From the NCBI GenBank assembly GCA_920105625.2, contig OV050030.1, positions 247,163,889-247,227,888 on the forward strand: a DNA stretch of 64,000 nt. The letters run 5' to 3'. Shown one piece after another: positions 9,792 to 23,884 of this stretch. Within the stretch, counting starts at the first letter, position 1; the number at the start of each line of letters is the position of its first letter. The notes beneath the pieces were generated by a model. It worked only from the letters and a program-made list of their open reading frames with translations, did no database searches and was not told the DNA's origin. Origin of the DNA: Clusia tigrina. Its lineage: Eukaryota; Arthropoda; Insecta; Diptera; Clusiidae. The position numbers and the translations under genes are program-made.

Positions 9792-12335
9792 AAATGCTTG
9801 TAACTTTTTACTGGAGCGTCATAAAACCTTGAAATTTTGTAACAATAAAGTACTCGAGCCTCTTGACAACTTAAGCTATCGCTCAAAGCTATGTTATCCT
9901 TGAGTCCCAAATCAAACACTGATAAAACTTCATATGGCCCTTACTTCTATACGGTACGTCCTACACCTATCAAAGTTTGCAACATACAAATGCTTGTAAC
10001 TTTTTACTGGAGCGTCATAAAACCTTGAAATTTTGTAACAATAAAGTACTCGAACCTCTTGTCAATTTAAGCTATCTCTCAAAGCTGTGCTACCCTTGAG
10101 TCCCAAATCAAACACTGATAAAACTTCAAATGGCCCTAACTACTATACGGTACGTCCTACACCTATCAACGTTTGCAACATACAAATGCTTGTAACTTTT
10201 TACTGGAGCGTCATAAAACCTTGAAATTTTGTAACAATAAAATACTCGAGCCTCTTGTCAATTTAAGCTAGCGCTCAAAGCTATGCTACCCTTGAGTCCC
10301 AAATCAAACACTGATAAAACTTCAAATGGCCCTAACTTCTATACGGTACGTCCTACACCTATCAAAGTTTGCAACATACAAATGCTTGTAACTTTTTACT
10401 GGAGCGTCATAAATCCTTGAAATTTTGTAACAATAAAGTACTCGAGCCTCTTGTCAATTTACGCTTTCGCTCAAGCTATGCTACCCTTGAGTCCCAAATC
10501 AAACACTGATAAAACTTCAAATGGCCCTAACTTCTATACGGTACGTCCTACACCTATCAAAGTTTGCAAAATACAAATGCTTGTAATTTTTTACTGGTGC
10601 GTCATAAAACGTTGAAATTTTGTAACAATAAAGTATTCGAGCCTCTTGTCAATTTACGCTTTCGCTCAAGCTATGCTACCCTTGAGTCCCAAATCAAACA
10701 CTGAGAAAACTTCAAATGGCCCTAACTTCTATACGGTACGTCCTACACCTATCAAAGTTTGCAACATACAAATGCTTGTAATTTTTTACTGGTGCGTCAT
10801 AAAACGCTGAAATTTTGTAACAATAAAGTACTCGAGCCTCTTGTCAATTTAAGCTATCGCTCAAAGCTATGCTACCCTTGAGTCCCAAATCAAACACTGA
10901 GAAAACTTCAAATGGCCCTAACTTCTATACGGTACGTCCTACACCTATCAAAGTTTGCAACATACAAATGCTTGTAACTTTTTACTGGAGCGTCATAAAA
11001 CCTTGAAATTTTGTAACAATAAAGTACTCGAACCTCTTGTCAATTTAAGCTATCTCTCAAAGCTGTGCTACCCTTGAGTCCCAAATCAAACACTGATAAA
11101 ACTTCAAATGGCCCTAACTACTATACGGTACGTCCTACACCTATCAACGTTTGCAACATACAAATGCTTGTAACTTTTTACTGGAGCGTCATAAAACCTT
11201 GAAATTTTGTAACAATAAAATACTCGAGCCTCTTGTCAATTTAAGCTAGCGCTCAAAGCTATGCTACCCTTGAGTCCCAAATCAAACACTGATAAAACTT
11301 CAAATGGCCCTAACTTCTATACGGTACGTCCTACACCTATCAAAGTTTGCAACATACAAATGCTTGTAACTTTTTACTGGAGCGTCATAAATCCTTGAAA
11401 TTTTGTAACAATAAAGTACTCGAGCCTCTTGTCAATTTACGCTTTCGCTCAAGCTATGCTACCCTTGAGTCCCAAATCAAACACTGATAAAACTTCAAAT
11501 GGCCCTAACTTCTATACGGTACGTCCTACACCTATCAAAGTTTGCAAAATACAAATGCTTGTAATTTTTTACTGGTGCGTCATAAAACGTTGAAATTTTG
11601 TAACAATAAAGTATTCGAGCCTCTTGTCAATTTACGCTTTCGCTCAAGCTATGCTACCATTGAGTCCCAAATCAAACACTGAGAAAACTTCAAATGGCCC
11701 TAACTTCTATACGGTACGTCCTACACCTATCAAAGTTTGCAACATACAAATGCTTGTAATTTTTTACTGGTGCGTCATAAAACGCTGAAATTTTGTAACA
11801 ATAAAGTACTCGAGCCTCTTGTCAATTTAAGCTATCGCTCAAAGCTATGCTACCCTTGAGTCCCAAATCAAACACTGATAAAACTTCAAATGGCCCAAAC
11901 TTCTATACGGTACGTCCTACACCTATTAAAGTTTGCAACCTACAAATGCTTGTAACTTTTTACTGGAGCGTCATAAAACCTTGAAATTTTGTAACAATAA
12001 AGTACTCGAGCCTCTTGTCAATTTAAGCTATCGCTCAAAGCTGTGCTACTATTGAGTCCCAAATCAAACACTGATAAAACTTCAAATGGCCCTAACTTCT
12101 ATACGGTACGTCCTACACCTATTAAAGTTTGCAACCTACAAATGCTTGTAACTTTTTACTGGAGCGTCATAAAACCTTGAAATTTTGTAACAATAAACTA
12201 TTCGAGCCTCTTGTCAATTTAAGCTATCGCTCAAAGCTATGCTACCCTTGAGTCCCAAATCAAACACTGATAAAACTTCAAATGGCCCTAACTTCTATAC
12301 GGTACGTCCTACACCTATTAAAGTTTGCAACCTAC
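9792..12335 (+). repeat. HOR copy 5, 13-mer lacking G-H
   Basis: Order A-B-C-D-E-F1-(G/B)-C-D-E-F2-I-J, 2,544 bp. After F1 the next monomer has the G/B start 'ttgtaac' and then the B markers 'tcgaacc' and 'tatctctc', so G and H were lost by a two-monomer shift between G and B'. Confidence 0.9.
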
Positions 12336-15271
12336 AAATGCTTGTAACTTTTTACTGGAGCGTCATAAAACCTTGAAATTTTGTAACAATAAAGTACTCG
12401 AGCCTCTTGACAACTTAAGCTATCGCTCAAAGCTATGTTATCCTTGAGTCCCAAATCAAACACTGATAAAACTTCATATGGCCCTTACTTCTATACGGTA
12501 CGTCCTACACCTATCAAAGTTTGCAACATACAAATGCTTGTAACTTTTTACTGGAGCGTCATAAAACCTTGAAATTTTGTAACAATAAAGTACTCGAACC
12601 TCTTGTCAATTTAAGCTATCTCTCAAAGCTGTGCTACCCTTGAGTCCCAAATCAAACACTGATAAAACTTCAAATGGCCCTAACTACTATACGGTACGTC
12701 CTACACCTATCAACGTTTGCAAAATACAAATGCTTGTAACTTTTTACTGGAGCGTCATAAAACCTTGAAATTTTGTAACAATAAAATACTCGAGCCTCTT
12801 GTCAATTTAAGCTAGCGCTCAAAGCTATGCTACCCTTGAGTCCCAAATCAAACACTGATAAAACTTCAAATGGCCCTAACTTCTATACGGTACGTCCTAC
12901 ACCTATCAAAGTTTGCAACATACAAATGCTTGTAACTTTTTACTGGAGCGTCATAAATCCTTGAAATTTTGTAACAATAAAGTACTCGAGCCTCTTGTCA
13001 ATTTACGCTTTCGCTCAAGCTATGCTACCCTTGAGTCCCAAATCAAACACTGATAAAACTTCAAATGGCCCTAACTTCTATACGGTACGTCCTACACCTA
13101 TCAAAGTTTGCAAAATACAAATGCTTGTAATTTTTTACTGGTGCGTCATAAAACGTTGAAATTTTGTAACAATAAAGTATTCGAGCCTCTTGTCAATTTA
13201 CGCTTTCGCTCAAGCTATGCTACCCTTGAGTCCCAAATCAAACACTGAGAAAACTTCAAATGGCCCTAACTTCTATACGGTACGTCCTACACCTATCAAA
13301 GTTTGCAACATACAAATGCTTGTAATTTTTTACTGGTGCGTCATAAAACGCTGAAATTTTGTAACAATAAAGTACTCGAGCCTCTTGTCAATTTAAGCTA
13401 TCGCTCAAAGCTATGCTACCCTTGAGTCCCAAATCAAACACTGAGAAAACTTCAAATGGCCCTAACTTCTATACGGTACGTCCTACACCTATCAAAGTTT
13501 GCAACATACAAATGCTTGTAACTTTTTACTGGAGCGTCATAAAACCTTGAAATTTTGTAACAATAAAGTACTCGAGCCTCTTGTCAATTTAAGCTGTCGT
13601 TCAAAGCTATGCTACTCTTGAGTCCCAAATAAAACACTGATAAAACTTCAAATGGCCCTAACTTCTATACGGTACGTCCTACACCTATCAAAGTTTGCAA
13701 CATACAAATGCTTCTAACTTTTTACTGGAGCGTCATAAAACCTTGAAATTTTGTAACAATAAAGTACTCGAGCCTCTTGTCAATTTAAGCTGTCGTTCAA
13801 AGCTATGCTACTCTTGAGTCCCAAATAAAACACTGATAAAACTTCAAATGGCCCTAACTTCTATACGGTACGTCCTACACCTATCAAAGTTTGCAACATA
13901 CAAATGCTTCTAACTTTTTACTGGAGCGTCATAAAACCTTGAAATTTTGTAACAATAAAGTACTCGAACCTCTTGTCAATTTAAGCTATCTCTCAAAGCT
14001 GTGCTACCCTTGAGTCCCAAATCAAACACTGATAAAACTTCAAATGGCCCTAACTACTATACGGTACGTCCTACACCTATCAACGTTTGCAACATACAAA
14101 TGCTTGTAACTTTTTACTGGAGCGTCATAAAACCTTGAAATTTTGTAACAATAAAATACTCGAGCCTCTTGTCAATTTAAGCTAGCGCTCAAAGCTATGC
14201 TACCCTTGAGTCCCAAATCAAACACTGATAAAACTTCAAATGGCCCTAACTTCTATACGGTACGTCCTACACCTATCAAAGTTTGCAACATACAAATGCT
14301 TGTAACTTTTTACTGGAGCGTCATAAATCCTTGAAATTTTGTAACAATAAAGTACTCGAGCCTCTTGTCAATTTACGCTCTCGCTCAAGCTATGCTACCC
14401 TTGAGTCCCAAATCAAACACTGATAAAACTTCAAATGGCCCTAACTTCTATACGGTACGTCCTACACCTATCAAAGTTTGCAAAATACAAATGCTTGTAA
14501 TTTTTTACTGGTGCGTCATAAAACGTTGAAATTTTGTAACAATAAAGTATTCGAGCCTCTTGTCAATTTACGCTTTCGCTCAAGCTATGCTACCCTTGAG
14601 TCCCAAATCAAACACTGAGAAAACTTCAAATGGCCCTAACTTCTATACGGTACGTCCTACACCTATCAAAGTTTGCAACATACAAATGCTTGTAATTTTT
14701 TACTGGTGCGTCATAAAACGCTGAAATTTTGTAACAATAAAGTACTCGAGCCTCTTGTCAATTTAAGCTATCGCTCAAAGCTATGCTACCCTTGAGTCCC
14801 AAATCAAACACTGATAAAACTTCAAATGGCCCAAACTTCTATACGGTACGTCCTACACCTATTAAAGTTTGCAACCTACAAATGCTTGTAACTTTTTACT
14901 GGAGCGTCATAAAACCTTGAAATTTTGTAACAATAAAGTACTCGAGCCTCTTGTCAATTTAAGCTATCGCTCAAAGCTGTGCTACTATTGAGTCCCAAAT
15001 CAAACACTGATAAAACTTCAAATGGCCCTAACTTCTATACGGTACGTCCTACACCTATTAAAGTTTGCAACCTACAAATGCTTGTAACTTTTTACTGGAG
15101 CGTCATAAAACCTTGAAATTTTGTAACAATAAACTATTCGAGCCTCTTGTCAATTTAAGCTATCGCTCAAAGCTATGCTACCCTTGAGTCCCAAATCAAC
15201 CACTGATAAAACTTCAAATGACCCTAACTTCTATACGGTGCATCCTATACCTATCAAAGTTTGCAACATAC
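12336..15271 (+). repeat. HOR copy 6, 15-mer whose last monomer is part M type
   Basis: Canonical order and length (2,936 bp). The J monomer (15076-15271) changes partway to the M variant that otherwise occurs only near the right end of the window. A D monomer near 14381 has 'tacgctctcg'. The first B ends 'gcaaaatac' instead of 'gcaacatac'. Confidence 0.9.
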
Positions 15272-15283
15272 AAATGCTTGTAG
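15200..15283 (+). repeat. Patch of distal M-type sequence inside the core array
   Basis: From 15200 ('caaatcaacc') through 'aaatgaccc', 'ggtgcatcctatacc', 'caacatac' and the G at 15283 ('ttgtagc'), the sequence matches M monomers and the start of the following N monomer at 60.7-63.8 kb, not J/A. Both sides return to canonical J and A. This is a minimum tract of about 84 bp. Confidence 0.88.
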
Positions 15284-18012
15284 CTTTTTACTGGAGCGTC
15301 ATAAAACCTTGAAATTTTGTAACAATAAAGTACTCGAGCCTCTTGACAACTTAAGCTATCGCTCAAAGCTATGTTATCCTTGAGTCCCAAATCAAACACT
15401 GATAAAACTTCATATGGCCCTTACTTCTATACGGTACGTCCTACACCTATCAAAGTTTGCAACATACAAATGCTTGTAACTTTTTACTGGAGCGTCATAA
15501 AACCTTGAAATTTTGTAACAATAAAGTACTCGAACCTCTTGTCAATTTAAGCTATCTCTCAAAGCTGTGCTACCCTTGAGTCCCAAATCAAACACTGATA
15601 AAACTTCAAATGGCCCTAACTACTATACGGTACGTCCTACACCTATCAACGTTTGCAACATACAAATGCTTGTAACTTTTTACTGGAGCGTCATAAAACC
15701 TTGAAATTTTGTAACAATAAAATACTCGAGCCTCTTGTCAATTTAAGCTAGCGCTCAAAGCTATGCTACCCTTGAGTCCCAAATCAAACACTGATAAAAC
15801 TTCAAATGGCCCTAACTTCTATACGGTACGTCCTACACCTATCAAAGTTTGCAAAATACAAATGCTTGTAATTTTTTACTGGTGCGTCATAAAACGTTGA
15901 AATTTTGTAACAATAAAGTATTCGAGCCTCTTGTCAATTTACGCTTTCGCTCAAGCTATGTTACCCTTGAGTCCCAAATCAAACACTGAGAAAACTTCAA
16001 ATGGCCCTAACTTCTATACGGTACGTCCTACACCTATCAAAGTTTGCAACATACAAATGCTTGTAATTTTTTACTGGTGCGTCATAAAACGCTGAAATTT
16101 TGTAACAATAAAGTACTCGAGCCTCTTGTCAATTTAAGCTATCGCTCAAAGCTATGCTACCCTTGAGTCCCAAATCAAACACTGAGAAAACTTCAAATGG
16201 CCCTAACTTCTATACGGTACGTCCTACACCTATCAAAGTTTGCAACATACAAATGCTTGTAACTTTTTACTGGAGCGTCATAAAACCTTGAAATTTTGTA
16301 ACAATAAAGTACTCGAGCCTCTTGTCAATTTAAGCTGTCGTTCAAAGCTATGCTACTCTTGAGTCCCAAATAAAACACTGATAAAACTTCAAATGGCCCT
16401 AACTTCTATACGGTACGTCCTACACCTATCAAAGTTTGCAACATACAAATGCTTCTAACTTTTTACTGGAGCGTCATAAAACCTTGAAATTTTGTAACAA
16501 TAAAGTACTCGAGCCTCTTGTCAATTTAAGCTGTCGTTCAAAGCTATGCTACTCTTGAGTCCCAAATAAAACACTGATAAAACTTCAAATGGCCCTAACT
16601 TCTATACGGTACGTCCTACACCTATCAAAGTTTGCAACATACAAATGCTTCTAACTTTTTACTGGAGCGTCATAAAACCTTGAAATTTTGTAACAATAAA
16701 GTACTCGAACCTCTTGTCAATTTAAGCTATCTCTCAAAGCTGTGCTACCCTTGAGTCCCAAATCAAACACTGATAAAACTTCAAATGGCCCTAACTACTA
16801 TACGGTACGTCCTACACCTATCAACGTTTGCAACATACAAATGCTTGTAACTTTTTACTGGAGCGTCATAAAACCTTGAAATTTTGTAACAATAAAATAC
16901 TCGAGCCTCTTGTAAATTTAAGCTAGCGCTCAAAGCTATGCTACCCTTGAGTCCCAAATCAAACACTGATAAAACTTCAAATGGCCCTAACTTCTATACG
17001 GTACGTCCTACACCTATCAAAGTTTGCAACATACAAATGCTTGTAACTTTTTACTGGAGCGTCATAAATCCTTGAAATTTTGTAACAATAAAGTACTCGA
17101 GCCTCTTGTCAATTTACGCTTTCGCTCAAGGTATGCTACCCTTGAGTCCCAAATCAAACACTGATAAAACTTCAAATGGCCCTAACTTCTATACGGTACG
17201 TCCTACACCTATCAAAGTTTGCAAAATACAAATGCTTGTAATTTTTTACTGGTGCGTCATAAAACGTTGAAATTTTGTAACAATAAAGTATTCGAGCCTC
17301 TTGTCAATTTACGCTTTCGCTCAAGCTATGCTACCCTTGAGTCCCAAATCAAACACTGAGAAAACTTCAAATGGCCCTAACTTCTATACGGTACGTCCTA
17401 CACCTATCAAAGTTTGCAACATACAAATGCTTGTAATTTTTTACTGGTGCGTCATAAAACGCTGAAATTTTGTAACAATAAAGTACTCGAGCCTCTTGTC
17501 AATTTAAGCTATCGCTCAAAGCTATGCTACCCTTGAGTCCCAAATCAAACACTGATAAAACTTCAAATGGCCCAAACTTCTATACGGTACGTCCTACACC
17601 TATTAAAGTTTGCAACCTACAAATGCTTGTAACTTTTTACTGGAGCGTCATAAAACCTTGAAATTTTGTAACAATAAAGTACTCGAGCCTCTTGTCAATT
17701 TAAGCTATCGCTCAAAGCTGTGCTACTATTGAGTCCCAAATCAAACACTGATAAAACTTCAAATGGCCCTAACTTCTATACGGTACGTCCTACACCTATT
17801 AAAGTTTGCAACCTACAAATGCTTGTAACTTTTTACTGGAGCGTCATAAAACCTTGAAATTTTGTAACAATAAACTATTCGAGCCTCTTGTCAATTTAAG
17901 CTATCGCTCAAAGCTATGCTACCCTTGAGTCCCAAATCAAACACTGATAAAACTTCAAATGGCCCTAACTTCTATACGGTACGTCCTACACCTATTAAAG
18001 TTTGCAACCTAC
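15272..18012 (+). repeat. HOR copy 7, 14-mer with C/D chimera
   Basis: Order A-B-(C/D)-E-F1-G-H-B'-C-D-E-F2-I-J, 2,741 bp. The C/D chimera shortened the first block by one monomer. The A monomer starts with 'ttgtagc' from the adjoining M-type patch. The second C has 'ttgtaaattt' near 16912 and the second D has 'caaggtatg' near 17129. Confidence 0.9.
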
Positions 18013-20948
18013 AAATGCTTGTAACTTTTTACTGGAGCGTCATAAAACCTTGAAATTTTGTAACAATAAAGTACTCGAGCCTCTTGACAACTTAAGCTAT
18101 CGCTCAAAGCTATGTTATCCTTGAGTCCCAAATCAAACACTGATAAAACTTCATATGGCCCTTACTTCTATACGGTACGTCCTACACCTATCAAAGTTTG
18201 CAACATACAAATGCTTGTAACTTTTTACTGGAGCGTCATAAAACCTTGAAATTTTGTAACAATAAAGTACTCAAACCTCTTGTCAATTTAAGCTATCTCT
18301 CAAAGCTGTGCTACCCTTGAGTCCCAAATCAAACACTGATAAAACTTCAAATGGCCCTAACTACTATACGGTACGTCCTACACCTATCAACGTTTGCAAC
18401 ATACAAATGCTTGTAACTTTTTACTGGAGCGTCATAAAACCTTGAAATTTTGTAACAATAAAATACTCGAGCCTCTTGTCAATTTAAGCTAGCGCTCAAA
18501 GCTATGCTACCCTTGAGTCCCAAATCAAACACTGATAAAACTTCAAATGGCCCTAACTTCTATACGGTACGTCCTACACCTATCAAAGTTTGCAACATAC
18601 AAATGCTTGTAACTTTTTACTGGAGCGTCATAAATCCTTGAAATTTTGTAACAATAAAGTACTCGAGCCTCTTGTCAATTTACGCTTTCGCTCAAGCTAT
18701 GCTACCCTTGAGTCCCAAATCAAACACTGATAAAACTTCAAATGGCCCTAACTTCTATACGGTACGTCCTACACCTATCAAAGTTTGCAAAATACAAATG
18801 CTTGTAATTTTTTACTGGTGCGTCATAAAACGTTGAAATTTTGTAACAATAAAGTATTCGAGCCTCTTGTCAATTTACGCTTTCGCTCAAGCTATGCTAC
18901 CCTTGAGTCCCAAATCAAACACTGAGAAAACTTCAAATGGCCCTAACTTCTATACGGTACGTCCTACACCTATCAAAGTTTGCAACATACAAATGCTTGT
19001 AATTTTTTACTGGTGCGTCATAAAACGCTGAAATTTTGTAACAATAAAGTACTCGAGCCTCTTGTCAATTTAAGCTATCGCTCAAAGCTATGCTACCCTT
19101 GAGTCCCAAATCAAACACTGAGAAAACTTCAAATGGCCCTAACTTCTATACGGTACGTCCTACACCTATCAAAGTTTGCAACATACAAATGCTTGTAACT
19201 GTTTACTGGAGCGTCATAAAACCTTGAAATTTTGTAACAATAAAGTACTCGAGCCTCTTGTCAATTTAAGCTGTCGTTCAAAGCTATGCTACTCTTGAGT
19301 CCCAAATAAAACACTGATAAAACTTCAAATGGCCCTAACTTCTATACGGTACGTCCTACACCTATCAAAGTTTGCAACATACAAATGCTTCTAACTTTTT
19401 ACTGGAGCGTCATAAAACCTTGAAATTTTGTAACAATAAAGTACTCGAGCCTCTTGTCAATTTAAGCTGTCGTTCAAAGCTATGCTACTCTTGAGTCCCA
19501 AATAAAACACTGATAAAACTTCAAATGGCCCTAACTTCTATACGGTACGTCCTACACCTATCAAAGTTTGCAACATACAAATGCTTCTAACTTTTTACTG
19601 GAGCGTCATAAAACCTTGAAATTTTGTAACAATAAAGTACTCGAACCTCTTGTCAATTTAAGCTATCTCTCAAAGCTGTGCTACCCTTGAGTCCCAAATC
19701 AAACACTGATAAAACTTCAAATGGCCCTAACTACTATACGGTACGTCCTACACCTATCAACGTTTGCAACATACAAATGCTTGTAACTTTTTACTGGAGC
19801 GTCATAAAACCTTGAAATTTTGTAACAATAAAATACTCGAGCCTCTTGTCAATTTAAGATAGCGCTCAAAGCTATGCTACCCTTGAGTCCCAAATCAAAC
19901 ACTGATAAAACTTCAAATGGCCCTAACTTCTATACGGTACGTCCTACACCTATCAAAGTTTGCAACATACAAATGCTTGTAACTTTTTACTGGAGCGTCA
20001 TAAATCCTTGAAATTTTGTAACAATAAAGTACTCGAGCCTCTTGTCAATTTACGCTTTCGCTCAAGCTATGCTACCCTTGAGTCCCAAATCAAACACTGA
20101 TAAAACTTCAAATGGCCCTAACTTCTATACGGTACGTCCTACACCTATCAAAGTTTGCAAAATACAAATGCTTGTAATTTTTTACTGGTGCGTCATAAAA
20201 CGTTGAAATTTTGTAACAATAAAGTATTCGAGCCTCTTGTCAATTTACGCTTTCGCTCAAGCTATGCTACCCTTGAGTCCCAAATCAAACACTGAGAAAA
20301 CTTCAAATGGCCCTAACTTCTATACGGTACGTCCTACACCTATCAAAGTTTGCAACATACAAATGCTTGTAATTTTTTACTGGTGCGTCATAAAACGCTG
20401 AAATTTTGTAACAATAAAGTACTCGAGCCTCTTGTCAATTTAAGCTATCGCTCAAAGCTATGCTACCCTTGAGTCCCAAATCAAACACTGATAAAACTTC
20501 AAATGGCCCAAACTTCTATACGGTACGTCCTACACCTATTAAAATTTGCAACCTACAAATGCTTGTAACTTTTTACTGGAGCGTCATAAAACCTTGAAAT
20601 TTTGTAACAATAAAGTACTCGAGCCTCTTGTCAATTTAAGCTATCGCTCAAAGCTGTGCTACTATTAAGTCCCAAATCAAACACTGATAAAACTTCAAAT
20701 GGCCCTCACTTCTATACGGTACGTCCTACACCTATTAAAGTTTGCAACCTACAAATGCTTGTAACTTTTTACTGGAGCGTCATAAAACCTTGAAATTTTG
20801 TAACAATAAACTATTCGAGCCTCTTGTCAATTTAAGCTATCGCTCAAAGCTATGCTACCCTTGAGTCCCAAATCAAACACTGATAAAACTTCAAATGGCC
20901 CTAACTTCTATACGGTACGTCCTACACCTATTAAAGTTTGCAACCTAC
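18013..20948 (+). repeat. HOR copy 8, intact 15-mer
   Basis: Canonical order and length (2,936 bp). A handful of private substitutions are visible, such as 'ctcaaacc' near 18273, 'ctgtttac' near 19201, 'aagatagcg' near 19859, 'attaaaatttg' near 20540 and 'ccctcac' near 20705. Confidence 0.93.
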
Positions 20949-23884
20949 AAATGCTTGTAACTTTTTACTGGAGCGTCATAAAACCTTGAAATTTTGTAAC
21001 AATAAAGTACTCGAGCCTCTTGACAACTTAAGCTATCGCTCAAAGCTATGTTATCCTTGAGTCCCAAATCAAACACTGATAAAACTTCATATGGCCCTTA
21101 CTTCTATACGGTACGTCCTACACCTATCAAAGTTTGCAACATACAAATGCTTGTAACTTTTTACTGGAGCGTCATAAAACCTTGAAATTTTGTAACAATA
21201 AAGTACTCGAACCTCTTGTCAATTTAAGCTATCTCTCAAAGCTGTGCTACCCTTGAGTCCCAAATCAAACACTGATAAAACTTCAAATGGCCCTAACTAC
21301 TATACGGTACGTCCTACACCTATCAACGTTTGCAACATACAAATGCTTGTAACTTTTTACTGGAGCGTCATAAAACCTTGAAATTTTGTAACAATAAAAT
21401 ACTCGAGCCTCTTGTCAATTTAAGCTAGCGCTCAAAGCTATGCTACCCTTGAGTCCCAAATCAAACACTGATAAAACTTCAAATGGCCCTAACTTCTATA
21501 CGGTACGTCCTACACCTATCAAAGTTTGCAACATACAAATGCTTGTAACTTTTTACTGGAGCGTCATAAATCCTTGAAATTTTGTAACAATAAAGTACTC
21601 GAGCCTCTTGTCAATTTACGCTTTCGCTCAAGCTATGCTACCCTTGAGTCCCAAATCAAACACTGATAAAACTTCAAATGGCCCTAACTTCTATACGGTA
21701 CGTCCTACACCTATCAAAGTTTGCAAAATACAAATGCTTGTAATTTTTTACTGGTGCGTCATAAAACGTTGAAATTTTGTAACAATAAAGTATTCGAGCC
21801 TCTTGTCAATTTACGCTTTCGCTCAAGCTATGCTACCCTTGAGTCCCAAATCAAACACTGAGAAAACTTCAAATGGCCCTAACTTCTATACGGTACGTCC
21901 TACACCTATCAAAGTTTGCAACATACAAATGCTTGTAATTTTTTACTGGTGCGTCATAAAACGCTGAAATTTTGTAACAATAAAGTACTCGAGCCTCTTG
22001 TCAATTTAAGCTATCGCTCAAAGCTATGCTACCCTTGAGTCCCAAATCAAACACTGAGAAAACTTCAAATGGCCCTAACTTCTATACGGTACGTCCTACA
22101 CCTATCAAAGTTTGCAACATACAAATGCTTGTAACTTTTTACTGGAGCGTCATAAAACCTTGAAATTTTGTAACAATAAAGTACTCGAGCCTCTTGTCAA
22201 TTTAAGCTGTCGTTCAAAGCTATGCTACTCTTGAGTCCCAAATAAAACACTGATAAAACTTCAAATGGCCCTAACTTCTATACGGTACGTCCTACACCTA
22301 TCAAAGTTTGCAACATACAAATGCTTCTAACTTTTTACTGGAGCGTCATAAAACCTTGAAATTTTGTAACAATAAAGTACTCGAGCCTCTTGTCAATTTA
22401 AGCTGTCGTTCAAAGCTATGCTACTCTTGAGTCCCAAATAAAACACTGATAAAACTTCAAATGGCCCTAACTTCTATACGGTACGTCCTACACCTATCAA
22501 AGTTTGCAACATACAAATGCTTCTAACTTTTTACTGGAGCGTCATAAAACCTTGAAATTTTGTAACAATAAAGTACTCGAACCTCTTGTCAATTTAAGCT
22601 ATCTCTCAAAGCTGTGCTACCCTTGAGTCCCAAATCAAACACTGATAAAACTTCAAATGGCCCTAACTACTATACGGTACGTCCTACACCTATCAACGTT
22701 TGCAACATACAAATGCTTGTAACTTTTTACTGGAGCGTCATAAAACCTTGAAATTTTGTAACAATAAAATACTCGAGCCTCTTGTCAATTTAAGCTAGCG
22801 CTCAAAGCTATGCTACCCTTGAGTCCCAAATCAAACACTGATAAAACTTCAAATGGCCCTAACTTCTATACGGTACGTCCTACACCTATCAAAGTTTGCA
22901 ACATACAAATGCTTGTAACTTTTTACTGGAGCGTCATAAATCCTTGAAATTTTGTAACAATAAAGTACTCGAGCCTCTTGTCAATTTACGCTTTCGCTCA
23001 AGCTATGCTACCCTTGAGTCCCAAATCAAACACTGATAAAACTTCAAATGGCCCTAACTTCTATACGGTACGTCCTACACCTATCAAAGTTTGCAAAATA
23101 CAAATGCTTGTAATTTTTTACTGGTGCGTCATAAAACGTTGAAATTTTGTAACAATAAAGTATTCGAGCCTCTTGTCAATTTACGCTTTCGCTCAAGCTA
23201 TGCTACCCTTGAGTCCCAAATCAAACACTGAGAAAACTTCAAATGGCCCTAACTTCTATACGGTACGTCCTACACCTATCAAAGTTTGCAACATACAAAT
23301 GCTTGTAATTTTTTACTGGTGCGTCATAAAACGCTGAAATTTTGTAACAATAAAGTACTCGAGCCTCTTGTCAATTTAAGCTATCGCTCAAAGCTATGCT
23401 ACCCTTGAGTCCCAAATCAAACACTGATAAAACTTCAAATGGCCCAAACTTCTATACGGTACGTCCTACACCTATTAATGTTTGCAACCTACAAATGCTT
23501 GTAACTTTTTACTGGAGCGTCATAAAACCTTGAAATTTTGTAACAATAAAGTACTCGAGCCTCTTGTCAATTTAAGCTATCGCTCAAAGCTGTGCTACTA
23601 TTGAGTCCCAAATCAAACACTGATAAAACTTCAAATGGCCCTAACTTCTATACGGTACGTCCTACACCTATTAAAGTTTGCAACCTACAAATGCTTGTAA
23701 CTTTTTACTGGAGCGTCATAAAACCTTGAAATTTTGTAACAATAAACTATTCGAGCCTCTTGTCAATTTAAGCTATCGCTCAAAGCTATGCTACCCTTGA
23801 GTCCCAAATCAAACACTGATAAAACTTCAAATGGCCCTAACTTCTATACGGTACGTCCTACACCTATTAAAGTTTGCAACCTAC
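20949..23884 (+). repeat. HOR copy 9, intact 15-mer
   Basis: Canonical order and length (2,936 bp), very close to copy 8. The one private change I noted is 'tattaatgtttg' at the end of F2 near 23479. Confidence 0.93.

Noticed and set aside
15214..15399. 61-codon minus-strand open frame
   Set aside because: It lies wholly in satellite and is open only because of the M-type patch (15200-15283). The same frame is closed in other monomers. No start context or conserved domain.
16781..16966. 61-codon minus-strand open frame
   Set aside because: It spans a B'/C junction and is opened by a single change near 16914 ('ttgtaaattt'). A repeat shadow.
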